A stretch of 5,255 bases of DNA from Dehalococcoidia bacterium UBA1141 (GCA_002311385.1 DCAE01000040.1:64107-69361); one strand, 5' to 3'; counted from the stretch's first letter, positions 1 to 5,243 are shown. A program made the numbers and translations. The notes: generated from the letters alone by a model not told the origin.

Positions 1-110
1 CAAGCTCACCACGAACGGATTTGGTTCACCACGAACCGATGAGGGGAGCCAAGGGCGGTTCTGATTATCCACGAAGCAATTTGATTCCCACCCCGTTCGT
101 CCTGAGCTTG
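1..110. repeat. Inverted pair of short REP-like elements with degenerate 20-bp periodic repeats
   Basis: Bases 1-18 (CAAGCTCACCACGAACGG) and the reverse complement of 93-110 (CAAGCTCAGGACGAACGG) match at 16 of 18 positions, so two copies of one element face each other. The left copy is cut by the window edge. The right copy continues as TCGAAGGATG to 120, and its core resembles a small dispersed intergenic palindrome seen in many bacterial genomes (from memory, not searched). Between them CCACGAA recurs at 9, 29 and 69, spacings of 20 and 40. Cut into 20-base units from position 1, unit 2 matches unit 1 at 15 of 20 positions, unit 4 matches unit 2 at 14, and the decayed unit 3 matches unit 1 at about 10. 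GGTTC(23-27)/GAACC(33-37) forms a small hairpin. No coding content is evident. Confidence 0.6.
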
Positions 111-125
111 TCGAAGGATGCTCCT

Positions 126-161
126 GGCGTGCAGGGAGATTAACCACACGCCTGCAACGCC
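126..161 (-). terminator. Hairpin directly after the first LLM gene, possible 3' end signal
   Basis: GGCGT(126-130)+GCAGG(131-135) pairs with CCTGC(151-155)+ACGCC(157-161), with a single bulged A at 156. This gives a 10-bp GC-rich stem around a 15-base loop. The arm at 157-161 touches the stop codon (161-163, minus strand) of the LLM gene. No run of T follows on the minus strand, so it is not a classical intrinsic terminator. It may be a weak or Rho-assisted terminator or a 3' stabilising hairpin. Confidence 0.4.
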
Positions 162-1030
162 TAACCGGTGACCGCCTCCTTGAATTTGCGGATGGCCTCG
201 ATGTGTTGGTCCGGCCCCTTTAATCCCGCGCGCATTGTATTGACGGACAGGTGGGTCGCCCCGGCCTCGGCCCACGCCTCAGAACCTTTTTGCCAATCAT
301 CGGGACTGCCGCCGTCGGCCAAACCGATGCGCCCTTCAATGCCGATGGCGCTGGGGTCGCGACCCGCTGCTTTGGCATACTCATGCATCTGCCCGATACG
401 TTCGATACCAGCACTGTCGGGCTGGAACTGGGGGAACCATCCGTCGCCCAAGCGGCCGACCCGCCTTACCACGCGTTCCGCGCCACCGCCGAACCAGATT
501 GGGATGGGCTGCTGCACCGGCAGAGGATTGATGCCGGCATAGGTGACCTCATGGTATCGGCCTTTAAACGAGACCACTTCTTTGGTCCAGAGTTCGCGCA
601 GCAACTGTATCTGCTCCACGCTGCGCCGTCCCCGGTTACCGAAATCCTCTCCTAAGCCCTCGTACTCTACTTCGTTCCAACCGATGCCGATGCCCAACCG
701 CAGGCGGCCCCCGGTCAATACGTCTACCTCTGCCGCTTGTTTGGCCACCAAGACCGTCTGCCTTTGGCTCAAAATCAGGACGCCGGTGGTCATTTCTATT
801 TTCTCGGTGATGCCAGCCAAATAGCCAAACATCACGAATGGCTCATGAAACATGTCCTTGTGGCTGTAGGGCCGGTCCCAACTGTCCCGCTTGCTGCCGT
901 CGGCGCCCAACACATGGTCGAACACCAGCAAGTGCTCGTAGCCCAAAGCCTCGGCAGCCTGAGCGAAGTCCCGCACGCCTGCCGGGTCAGCTCCAATCTC
1001 GGTCTGGGGGAAGATAGCTCCTAAACGCAT
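161..1030 (-). CDS. LLM class F420-dependent oxidoreductase (TIGR03619-like)
   Basis: A 289-residue cytosolic enzyme of the luciferase-like TIM-barrel superfamily, probably passing hydride between reduced coenzyme F420 (less likely FMN) and an unknown substrate. The whole length fits the family: an N-terminal strand MRLGAIFPQ; LLVFDHVLGA at 34-43, the second-strand signature of the TIGR03619 subfamily; TTGVLILSQRQ at 81-91; then the strongest block, VDVLTGGRLRLGIGIGWNE (102-120) followed by EYEGLGEDF (122-130) and RGRR (133-136); and FGGG (180-183) with GRLGDGWFP (192-200), the usual phosphate/cofactor loop region. About 290 residues is normal for this subfamily. There is no signal peptide or membrane segment. 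I place the start at the ATG at 1030 rather than the adjacent GTG at 1033, because the AGGAG ribosome site lies 6 bases from the ATG but only 3 from the GTG. It stands alone, transcribed away from the other LLM gene. Family assignment is firm; the F420 preference is inferred from subfamily motifs and the substrate is unknown. Confidence 0.93.
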   Translation of the reverse strand: MRLGAIFPQTEIGADPAGVRDFAQAAEALGYEHLLVFDHVLGADGSKRDSWDRPYSHKDMFHEPFVMFGYLAGITEKIEMTTGVLILSQRQTVLVAKQAAEVDVLTGGRLRLGIGIGWNEVEYEGLGEDFGNRGRRSVEQIQLLRELWTKEVVSFKGRYHEVTYAGINPLPVQQPIPIWFGGGAERVVRRVGRLGDGWFPQFQPDSAGIERIGQMHEYAKAAGRDPSAIGIEGRIGLADGGSPDDWQKGSEAWAEAGATHLSVNTMRAGLKGPDQHIEAIRKFKEAVTG

Positions 1031-1036
1031 CACAAT

Positions 1037-1041
1037 CTCCT
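1037..1041 (-). promoter_or_regulatory. Ribosome binding site of the first LLM gene
   Basis: AGGAG on the minus strand, 6 bases before the ATG at 1030 and 3 bases before the in-frame GTG at 1033. The spacing favours the ATG as the true start. Confidence 0.75.
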
Positions 1042-1087
1042 AGCTTTGCCTAATTTGGGAATAGATTTATATGCTTATGTGGTGCCC

Positions 1088-1116
1088 AGTATCCGGCGTT
1101 TCGATTGAATCGTCAA
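1088..1116 (-). promoter_or_regulatory. Probable sigma70-type promoter of the first LLM gene
   Basis: On the minus strand, TTGACG (1116-1111; 5 of 6 to TTGACA) is separated by exactly 17 bases from GATACT (1093-1088; 4 of 6 to TATAAT). Transcription would start near 1081, giving a leader of about 50 bases. The -35 box lies in one unit of a 12-bp tandem repeat (CGTCAACGG at 1111-1119 and 1123-1131 on the plus strand), so a second TTGACG sits 12 bases further upstream. The spacer contains the palindrome CGATT-G-AATCG (1102-1112), a plausible repressor contact. Predicted from motifs only. Confidence 0.45.
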
Positions 1117-1134
1117 CGGAGGCGTCAACGGGAG
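1111..1134. repeat. 12-bp tandem repeat in the promoter region
   Basis: CGTCAACGGAGG (1111-1122) is followed directly by CGTCAACGGGAG (1123-1134), two units differing at two bases. Each contains TTGACG on the minus strand. It may be a duplicated -35 element, a pair of regulator half-sites, or a chance slippage product. Confidence 0.6.
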
Positions 1135-1206
1135 TAGACAATGGAGACCGTGACGGGGAAGCCAACAAATTTGAAGGTCAGGTCAGCGAAAGATGTGCCT
1201 CTGAAT

Positions 1207-1227
1207 GTCCGTGCGCCAAAAACGGAC
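1207..1227 (-). terminator. Hairpin abutting the licD-family stop codon, weak terminator candidate
   Basis: GTCCGT (1207-1212) and ACGGAC (1222-1227) form a perfect 6-bp stem with a 9-base loop. The stem begins at the base directly after the minus-strand stop codon (1228-1230). On the minus strand the loop carries a run of five T, but no T tract follows the stem, so its strength as a terminator is doubtful. Confidence 0.3.
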
Positions 1228-2136
1228 TCATTGCCGTGTCAGAACGTTGAGCCGACCGGGAGGCACTGACGAATCGGGTCGGTAGATGTAAGTCCCGCCT
1301 GGCGCCATCCACTCCTCGTAAAGCAATTCCTCGTGTTGGTCATACTTAACAACCATGGCGTACCAGTCGTTTCGGGGGACGTAGAACTTTGCGTAACCCT
1401 GCTTGTTGGTCTTGGACTGGTTATAACCAGCGATTAGGATCTCGGCTCCAGCAACCGGAATGCCAGCATCATCAAGGACTCGTAGCTTGACGGCCCGCCA
1501 CGGCAGTATGGTGGTGGTCAGCAGTTGTTTCAGTTTACCGGTTCGACCGGATACAGAAGTCTCCGGAATCATCTGGACAACGTCGGTCATCCACGCCCGT
1601 TTCTTGGGGGTCATCCAGTTGGAGCCGTACTTGATGCTCAGATATTCTTCGGGAGGGTTCGGAACCAAGAACTTCTCGCCGATGAAATCAATCTCCTTAA
1701 GATCGGTGAACAGGTGTAAAGGAATCCGGACGCCTGGGTAATGGAAAATGTGGTCGTCAAAAATCCAGTAGCAGTTCCAGTCCATCTTATTGGACTGCTT
1801 GGTCATCTCAACGTAGATATTGTGGTCGGTTCTGCCCACATTGAGCACGTAACCATTCTCTTCGAAGGTGGCAGCCACGATGTCGATGGTTTTCTCGGTC
1901 AATCCATGAAGCCCGATCACGGACCCCAAGTCCACGTCGTCATCCCAGGGAATCAGATCATTGTCCCTGATGGGGCCTAGGCAGGTGCCCTGCCGCAGAA
2001 AGAAGACCACCCCTAGCGCATCCATGATTTGCTTTGCTTCCTTGAGCATCTCCTTGGCGATAGCCACGTTTATCGGAGGCAAATCCGGAGCTGCTTGCTC
2101 GGAAACCGGTTCGTTCATACTATCGCTCGGTGGCAT
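1228..2136 (-). CDS. LicD/fukutin-family phosphotransferase with C-terminal beta-sandwich domain
   Basis: A 302-residue protein of the LicD (nucleotidyltransferase-fold) family, whose members transfer phosphocholine or other phospho-groups to surface glycans. Residues 22-45 form the leading helix. FLRQGTCLGPIRDND (46-60) followed by LIPWDDDVDLG (61-71) is the family hallmark, with the metal-binding acidic cluster D65-D66-D67 and D69. VPNPPEEYLSIKYGSNWMTP (158-177) is the usual second block. Residues about 214-290 are an addition: VKLRVLDDAGIPVAGAEILI (216-235), then a turn, NKQGYAKFYVP (244-254) and YAMVVKYD (259-266). That pattern suits a carboxypeptidase-regulatory-like or Cna-B-like Ig fold. 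No signal peptide or membrane helix is seen, so it probably acts at the cytoplasmic face. The ATG at 2136 has AGGAG (2148-2152) at a long spacing of 11; Met7 is an alternative start with a poorer site. Hand counts on sampled stretches give 42-58% GC, mostly below 48%, against 55-70% in sampled stretches of the neighbours, hinting at transfer. No other glycan gene lies in the window, so the substrate is unknown. Confidence 0.87.
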   Translation of the reverse strand: MPPSDSMNEPVSEQAAPDLPPINVAIAKEMLKEAKQIMDALGVVFFLRQGTCLGPIRDNDLIPWDDDVDLGSVIGLHGLTEKTIDIVAATFEENGYVLNVGRTDHNIYVEMTKQSNKMDWNCYWIFDDHIFHYPGVRIPLHLFTDLKEIDFIGEKFLVPNPPEEYLSIKYGSNWMTPKKRAWMTDVVQMIPETSVSGRTGKLKQLLTTTILPWRAVKLRVLDDAGIPVAGAEILIAGYNQSKTNKQGYAKFYVPRNDWYAMVVKYDQHEELLYEEWMAPGGTYIYRPDSSVPPGRLNVLTRQ

Positions 2137-2187
2137 TTAACTTTATGCTCCTGGATTTTCGGCATTCGGTGAGCCTGATACCTGCCG

Positions 2188-2196
2188 ATTCTACCA
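2188..2196 (-). promoter_or_regulatory. Extended -10 promoter of the licD-family gene
   Basis: On the minus strand TGG-TAGAAT (2196-2188) gives an extended -10 (TGn followed by a 5 of 6 match to TATAAT). No good -35 lies 16-18 bases upstream, as expected for an extended -10 promoter. Transcription would begin near 2181, giving a leader of about 44 bases. Confidence 0.45.
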
Positions 2197-2217
2197 TGCG
2201 TTTCCAAGCGGTTGGTT

Positions 2218-2233
2218 GCCCGATAGGTCGGGC
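2218..2233. promoter_or_regulatory. Perfect palindrome in the divergent control region, operator candidate
   Basis: GCCCGA (2218-2223), spacer TAGG, TCGGGC (2228-2233): a perfect 6-bp inverted repeat. It lies just upstream of where a -35 box of the leftward licD-family promoter would sit, and 18 bases before the -35 of the rightward amidase promoter. A regulator bound here could touch both promoters. No regulator gene is in the window. Confidence 0.35.
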
Positions 2234-2251
2234 GCATTCCTGGCTCACTTG

Positions 2252-2280
2252 TTGGGAGGAGCCTTTCAGTAGGCTATAAT
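2252..2280 (+). promoter_or_regulatory. Strong sigma70-type promoter of the amidase gene
   Basis: TTGGGA (2252-2257; 4 of 6 to the -35 consensus), a 17-base spacer, then a perfect TATAAT (2275-2280). The start would be near 2287, giving a leader of about 46 bases that contains a run of eight T (2314-2321) just before the ribosome site. GGCTC (2242-2246) and GAGCC (2259-2263) flank the -35 box as a small inverted repeat and may be an operator. Confidence 0.7.
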
Positions 2281-2332
2281 GCTGCTGATTTCCGAAGATT
2301 ACGCCATAAAATGTTTTTTTTGAGAGGGTACT

Positions 2333-3442
2333 GTGAAAAGCATTGAGCTGGATTACTCAAAACCCTGCGCCGCCGAACCCGAAAAGGGGCATAACCGTTG
2401 GCACCCCGACATTCCGCCGGTGGTTGAGGTGGCTCCGGGAGAGGAGTTGGTGATGCAGACCAGGCACGCCCTAGACGGTCAGGTCTGGCCTGGTTGTACT
2501 GCCGATGTGCTCAACAATCTGGATTTAGGCTTGATACACCCGTTGACTGGTCCCGTCTATGTGCAGGGGGCAGAGCCTGGAGACATGCTGGAAGTTAACG
2601 TCCTCAACATAGAGCCAGCTAGCTGGGGATTCACCACCATCATCCCCGGTTTTGGGTTTCTGCGGGATGTGTTCTTGGAACCCCACATCGTCCACTGGGA
2701 CATCCGTGACGGATACGCGGAATCGGCGGACCTGCCAGGTGTTCGGGTGCCCGGAGCGCCCTTCATGGGTACAATCGGCGTGGCCCCATCGCGGGAAATG
2801 CGCCGGGAGATTGAGCTCCGAGAGGCCGAATTGCTGAGCCGGGGAGGGGCGGTGCTCGGGCCAGAGCCCCAAGGAGCTGTGCCCGCCACAGAGCCCTTGG
2901 CCTCCGAGGGATTGCGTACCATTCCCCCTCGAGAACATGGCGGCAATATGGACATAAAACAACTCACCGCTGGCACGCGACTGCTGCTCCCGGTATTTAC
3001 CGAAGGGGCGCTCTTCTCCGCTGGCGATGCCCACTTTGCTCAAGGCGACTCGGAGTGCTGCGGCACCGCAGTGGAGATGGACTGTACCCTCCACGTAAAC
3101 TTCCGGGTGTTGAAGGGAGAGGCTACCCGGCGGAACCTGCGCTTCCCCACGTTTGAAGCGGATGATTACTTTGCCACGCCGGAGATGGCCGCGCCTCGCC
3201 GGTTCATCGCCTGTACTGGTATGTGCATCACTGATGCCGGGGTTAACGAGTCGGAAAACGCGACCCTAGCCGCTAGGAATGCCTTGCTGACCATGATTCA
3301 GCTTCTGCAGGAACGAGGTTGGACCAGGGAGCAAGCTTATAGCATCTGCAGTGTGGCCGTGGACCTGAAGCTGAGCCAAGTGGTGGATGTGCCGAACTTC
3401 GTGGTTTCGGCATTCCTGCCCTTGGACATCTTCGTCGACTAA
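2333..3442 (+). CDS. Acetamidase/formamidase family protein
   Basis: A 369-residue cytosolic hydrolase of the FmdA/AmdA family, which splits formamide, acetamide or similar small amides into ammonia and the carboxylate. Family blocks appear in order: GHNRWHPDIPPV (19-30); GPVYVQGAEPGDMLEV (73-88); PGFGFLRD (105-112); PFMGTIGVAP (143-152); HGGNMDIKQLTAGTRLLLPV (202-221); EGALFSAGDAHFAQGD (224-239) with ECCGTAVEM (241-249), the most conserved part and probably the active-site region; and SVAVDLKLSQVVDVPN (340-355). The length is near the family norm of roughly 300-410. The start is the GTG at 2333, preceded by GAGAGGG (2322-2328); the protein begins directly with the conserved N-terminal strand and no in-frame ATG lies close by. 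It has its own strong promoter, diverges from the licD-family gene and lies 256 bases before a same-strand monooxygenase gene. The precise amide is unknown; formamide or a short aliphatic amide is likely. I give no symbol because fmdA and amdA cannot be told apart here. Confidence 0.95.
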   Translation: MKSIELDYSKPCAAEPEKGHNRWHPDIPPVVEVAPGEELVMQTRHALDGQVWPGCTADVLNNLDLGLIHPLTGPVYVQGAEPGDMLEVNVLNIEPASWGFTTIIPGFGFLRDVFLEPHIVHWDIRDGYAESADLPGVRVPGAPFMGTIGVAPSREMRREIELREAELLSRGGAVLGPEPQGAVPATEPLASEGLRTIPPREHGGNMDIKQLTAGTRLLLPVFTEGALFSAGDAHFAQGDSECCGTAVEMDCTLHVNFRVLKGEATRRNLRFPTFEADDYFATPEMAAPRRFIACTGMCITDAGVNESENATLAARNALLTMIQLLQERGWTREQAYSICSVAVDLKLSQVVDVPNFVVSAFLPLDIFVD

Positions 3443-3479
3443 TCGGCTGGAGTGCTGACCCTGGGTTTCTCATCGCGGT

Positions 3480-3502
3480 TCCCTCTCGCATTGGGAGAAG
3501 GA
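3480..3502 (+). repeat. Imperfect hairpin after the amidase gene, resembling a decayed dispersed palindrome
   Basis: TCCCTCTC (3480-3487) and GAGAAGGA (3495-3502) pair at 7 of 8 positions around the loop GCATTGG. The sequence resembles the common intergenic CCCTCTCCC...GGGAGAGGG hairpin with a few substitutions (recalled likeness, not searched). It lies 38 bases after the amidase stop codon. No T tract follows, so it would stabilise or only weakly terminate the transcript. Confidence 0.4.
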
Positions 3503-3542
3503 TGCCTGAGATAAAATCGTGGCTGGGCTAGTGCGTCCACTA

Positions 3543-3571
3543 TTCCGATGAATGTCCCGTTGCGGTATACT
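3543..3571 (+). promoter_or_regulatory. Possible promoter of the second LLM gene
   Basis: TATACT (3566-3571; 5 of 6 to TATAAT) stands 17 bases after TTCCGA (3543-3548; only 3 of 6 to TTGACA). Transcription would start near 3578 and leave a leader of about 120 bases. The weak -35 suggests an activator or another sigma factor, or that the gene is partly read from the amidase promoter. Confidence 0.35.
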
Positions 3572-3572
3572 G

Positions 3573-3611
3573 GGCTTGCTCCACACCCTCGTTCCTCAGG
3601 TGGAGCATGCC
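3573..3611 (+). promoter_or_regulatory. Long inverted repeat at the predicted transcription start of the second LLM gene
   Basis: GGCTTGCTCCAC (3573-3584) and GTGGAGCATGCC (3600-3611) are inverted copies matching at 11 of 12 positions, with one T:T mismatch and a 15-base spacer. The left arm overlaps the predicted start just behind the -10 box, a classical place for a repressor operator. As RNA it would fold into a stable hairpin at the 5' end of the leader. It could instead be a factor-dependent terminator for the amidase transcript, as no T tract follows. Confidence 0.5.
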
Positions 3612-3698
3612 ATAAGCACTAGCATGAGATGGTCTTCTGAGCCCAATTTCATGAGCTGGATTTGGCGCTCTCGGGATTAAATAATTAGGAGATATGAG

Positions 3699-4883
3699 AT
3701 GAAATTTGGATTACTTTTCGAGGCGCAGCGGCCCTTCGAAGGCAACGATGTCGATTGGAACAGCCTTTACCGAGAGACGTTGGACCAGTGCGAACTGGCG
3801 GACAAAGTGGGCTTCGACAACCTTTGGTTTGTGGAGCATCATTTCCTCATGGGCTTTTCCGGTTCACCCTGCCCTGAGGTGCTCATGGGAGCCCTCAGCC
3901 AGCGCACCAAGAACATCAGGATAGGCTTTGGAGTATCGATTCTGCCAAACCACCATCCCATTCGCATAGCCGAGCGGGTAGCCATGGTGGACCAATTGAC
4001 CAACGGCCGAGTCGAGTTCGGCACTGGCCGATCGAATGCTTATGAACAGATGGGCCAAGGTATCGACCCCCGGGAAACTCGGGACCGCTGGGAAGAGGCC
4101 ATCACCATGTTGCCCAAAATCTGGCAGTCTGATGAATTCGAGTGGAAGGGTAAGTTCTGGGACGTGCCTTCCCGGCGGGTGCTGCCCAGGGTATTCCAGA
4201 AGCCCCACCCCCGGATGTACCTGGCCTGCACCCAGACCGACAGCTTCCGTCTGGCAGCTCAGAAGGGCATCGGGGTCCTATCCTCGGCTTCCTACGCCGT
4301 GGATATCCTGGCGGAGCATGTGAAGGTCTACCGCGACGCCATCAAAGACGCCGAGCCCGTGGGCGCCTTTATCAACGAGTTCTGGGGAAACAATGTCCAT
4401 GCCTTCTGCGGCAAGGACGATCAAGAAGCCAAGGAACTGGCAGCGGAGTCCATGAAGACGTTCTTCGGACCGGATAAGCCATATATCCAAGGCCGCATAA
4501 ATGCCTACGAGGAGCTGCTGGAAGCCTGGGGCGGAGTGCCCGAGCACCTGAATGCCGATTTCGGGCGCTGGTTGCGACAGTCCGATGATGCTCATAAAGA
4601 GCAGGCAGAGCAGGCAGGAATCTCACTGGATTCAGGACCCGGCGCAGCACGTGCGGCTGTGGCCGGGCTGGATGCTAATCTTCTAGTGGACCGCGGCGTC
4701 ATCATCGCTGGCAACCCCGAAAGCTGCATCAAGACTATCCAGATGTATGAGGACATCGGCGTTGACCAAGTGATAATGATTATGCAGACGGAGACCATCA
4801 ACCACGAGCGGGTTATGGAATCCTTGGAGTTGTTCGGTAAAGAGGTAATCCCGGCTTTCCAGACCGAGATGGCCAACGCCTAA
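3699..4883 (+). CDS. LLM class flavin-dependent monooxygenase (luciferase-like)
   Basis: A 394-residue enzyme of the bacterial luciferase-like family, expected to use reduced FMN and oxygen to oxidise an organic substrate, with FMNH2 supplied by a separate reductase not present here. Evidence in order: MKFGLLFEAQ (1-10); DNLWFVEHHF (40-49), whose EHH matches the conserved LuxA-type segment; IRIGFGVSILPNHHPIRIAE (73-92), the typical pocket strand with NHHP; DQLTNGRVEFGTGRS (98-112), the signature block; then a helical C-terminal part, with IIAGNP (335-340) and DQVIMIMQ (356-363) near the barrel end. A polar stretch at about 293-320 looks like a surface linker. The length is at the upper end for the family (about 320-390). 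The ATG has an excellent AGGAG (3687-3691) at 7 bases. It lies 256 bases after the amidase on the same strand and ends before a strong terminator. It shares only superfamily motifs with the first LLM protein, so the two are not recent duplicates. The substrate is unknown. Confidence 0.93.
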   Translation: MKFGLLFEAQRPFEGNDVDWNSLYRETLDQCELADKVGFDNLWFVEHHFLMGFSGSPCPEVLMGALSQRTKNIRIGFGVSILPNHHPIRIAERVAMVDQLTNGRVEFGTGRSNAYEQMGQGIDPRETRDRWEEAITMLPKIWQSDEFEWKGKFWDVPSRRVLPRVFQKPHPRMYLACTQTDSFRLAAQKGIGVLSSASYAVDILAEHVKVYRDAIKDAEPVGAFINEFWGNNVHAFCGKDDQEAKELAAESMKTFFGPDKPYIQGRINAYEELLEAWGGVPEHLNADFGRWLRQSDDAHKEQAEQAGISLDSGPGAARAAVAGLDANLLVDRGVIIAGNPESCIKTIQMYEDIGVDQVIMIMQTETINHERVMESLELFGKEVIPAFQTEMANA

Positions 4884-4933
4884 TCGGTCAACTTGCCAGG
4901 GACCAAGGCCGAAAGTTCACAATGCGAGCCAAG

Positions 4934-4973
4934 AATAAAGAAGCCCCGAACTCAAGCTCGGGGCTTCTTTATT
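4934..4973. terminator. Strong bidirectional intrinsic terminator
   Basis: AATAAAGAAGCCCCGA (4934-4949) and TCGGGGCTTCTTTATT (4958-4973) are perfect inverted copies, a 16-bp stem with an 8-base loop (4950-4957). The GC-rich inner stem is followed by a T-rich arm on the plus strand and, by symmetry, on the minus strand. It begins 50 bases after the second LLM stop codon and closes that transcript; it could also stop a leftward transcript from beyond the right edge. Confidence 0.9.
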
Positions 4974-5214
4974 GGGCCATTCGATGTCAGTTCAACAATG
5001 GGGTAATCCTCACGGGTAGAGATTTGTTCGTTCAATCAGTGAACGCATTGATGGCAAGAGAAGATGGCCTGTGGGCGTAACCCCATTCTGCCCACCGTCA
5101 GCGGATTTATGGGGAACGTACGGGAACCACCATGAAGGCCGTGGACTCTCGCCGAATCCGGCGGCGATGCCTACTTCGTAATCTTAGTACAATTGGTAAT
5201 CGCCACGTCTAAGA
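4974..5214. other. Non-coding stretch with several perfect inverted repeats
   Basis: No gene is seen: no frame joins a start codon, a ribosome site and recognisable protein. The region holds CGTTCA/TGAACG (5029-5034, 5040-5045), GTGGGC/GCCCAC (5071-5076, 5090-5095), TCGCCG/CGGCGA (5149-5154, 5162-5167) and AATCTTAG/CTAAGATT (5180-5187, 5209-5216). Arms of 6 bases arise by chance about once in such a length; the 8-base pair is less expected. They may form a structured RNA or operators for the gene beyond the edge, or mean nothing. Confidence 0.4.
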
Positions 5215-5243
5215 TTGACATCAAGGTTGGCCCTCAATACACT
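5215..5243 (+). promoter_or_regulatory. Promoter-like sequence reading out of the right edge
   Basis: A perfect TTGACA (5215-5220), a 17-base spacer and TACACT (5238-5243; 4 of 6 to TATAAT). Transcription would begin near 5250 and serve a gene to the right of the window. The first two bases of the -35 box are the last two of the right arm of the AATCTTAG/CTAAGATT inverted repeat, which suggests regulation. Confidence 0.45.

Noticed and set aside
168..1024. Several plus-strand open frames across the first LLM gene.
   Set aside because: They are antisense to a full-length conserved oxidoreductase and show no domain, no convincing ribosome site and proline/serine-rich composition typical of shadow frames.
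1031..1033. GTG immediately before the ATG as the start of the first LLM gene.
   Set aside because: It would leave only 3 bases to the AGGAG site, against 6 for the ATG, and it adds one residue that the family does not need.
2311..2346. A 12-codon upstream frame (ATG followed by the T run) overlapping the amidase GTG start, as a leader peptide.
   Set aside because: It has no good ribosome site, its peptide shows no attenuator-like codon run beyond phenylalanine from the T tract, and no pairing terminator structure follows.
2525..3094. A 189-codon minus-strand open frame across the amidase gene.
   Set aside because: It lies wholly inside a gene with unmistakable family motifs on the plus strand, has no recognisable protein features, and is what GC-rich coding DNA commonly yields on the opposite strand.
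3443..3470. TCGGC/GCTGA pairing just after the amidase stop as a terminator.
   Set aside because: It has only five pairs including a G:T wobble and no T tract follows.
3680..3685. AATAAT as a -10 box close to the second LLM start codon.
   Set aside because: It would place the transcript start on or inside the ribosome site AGGAG, and there is no -35 partner.
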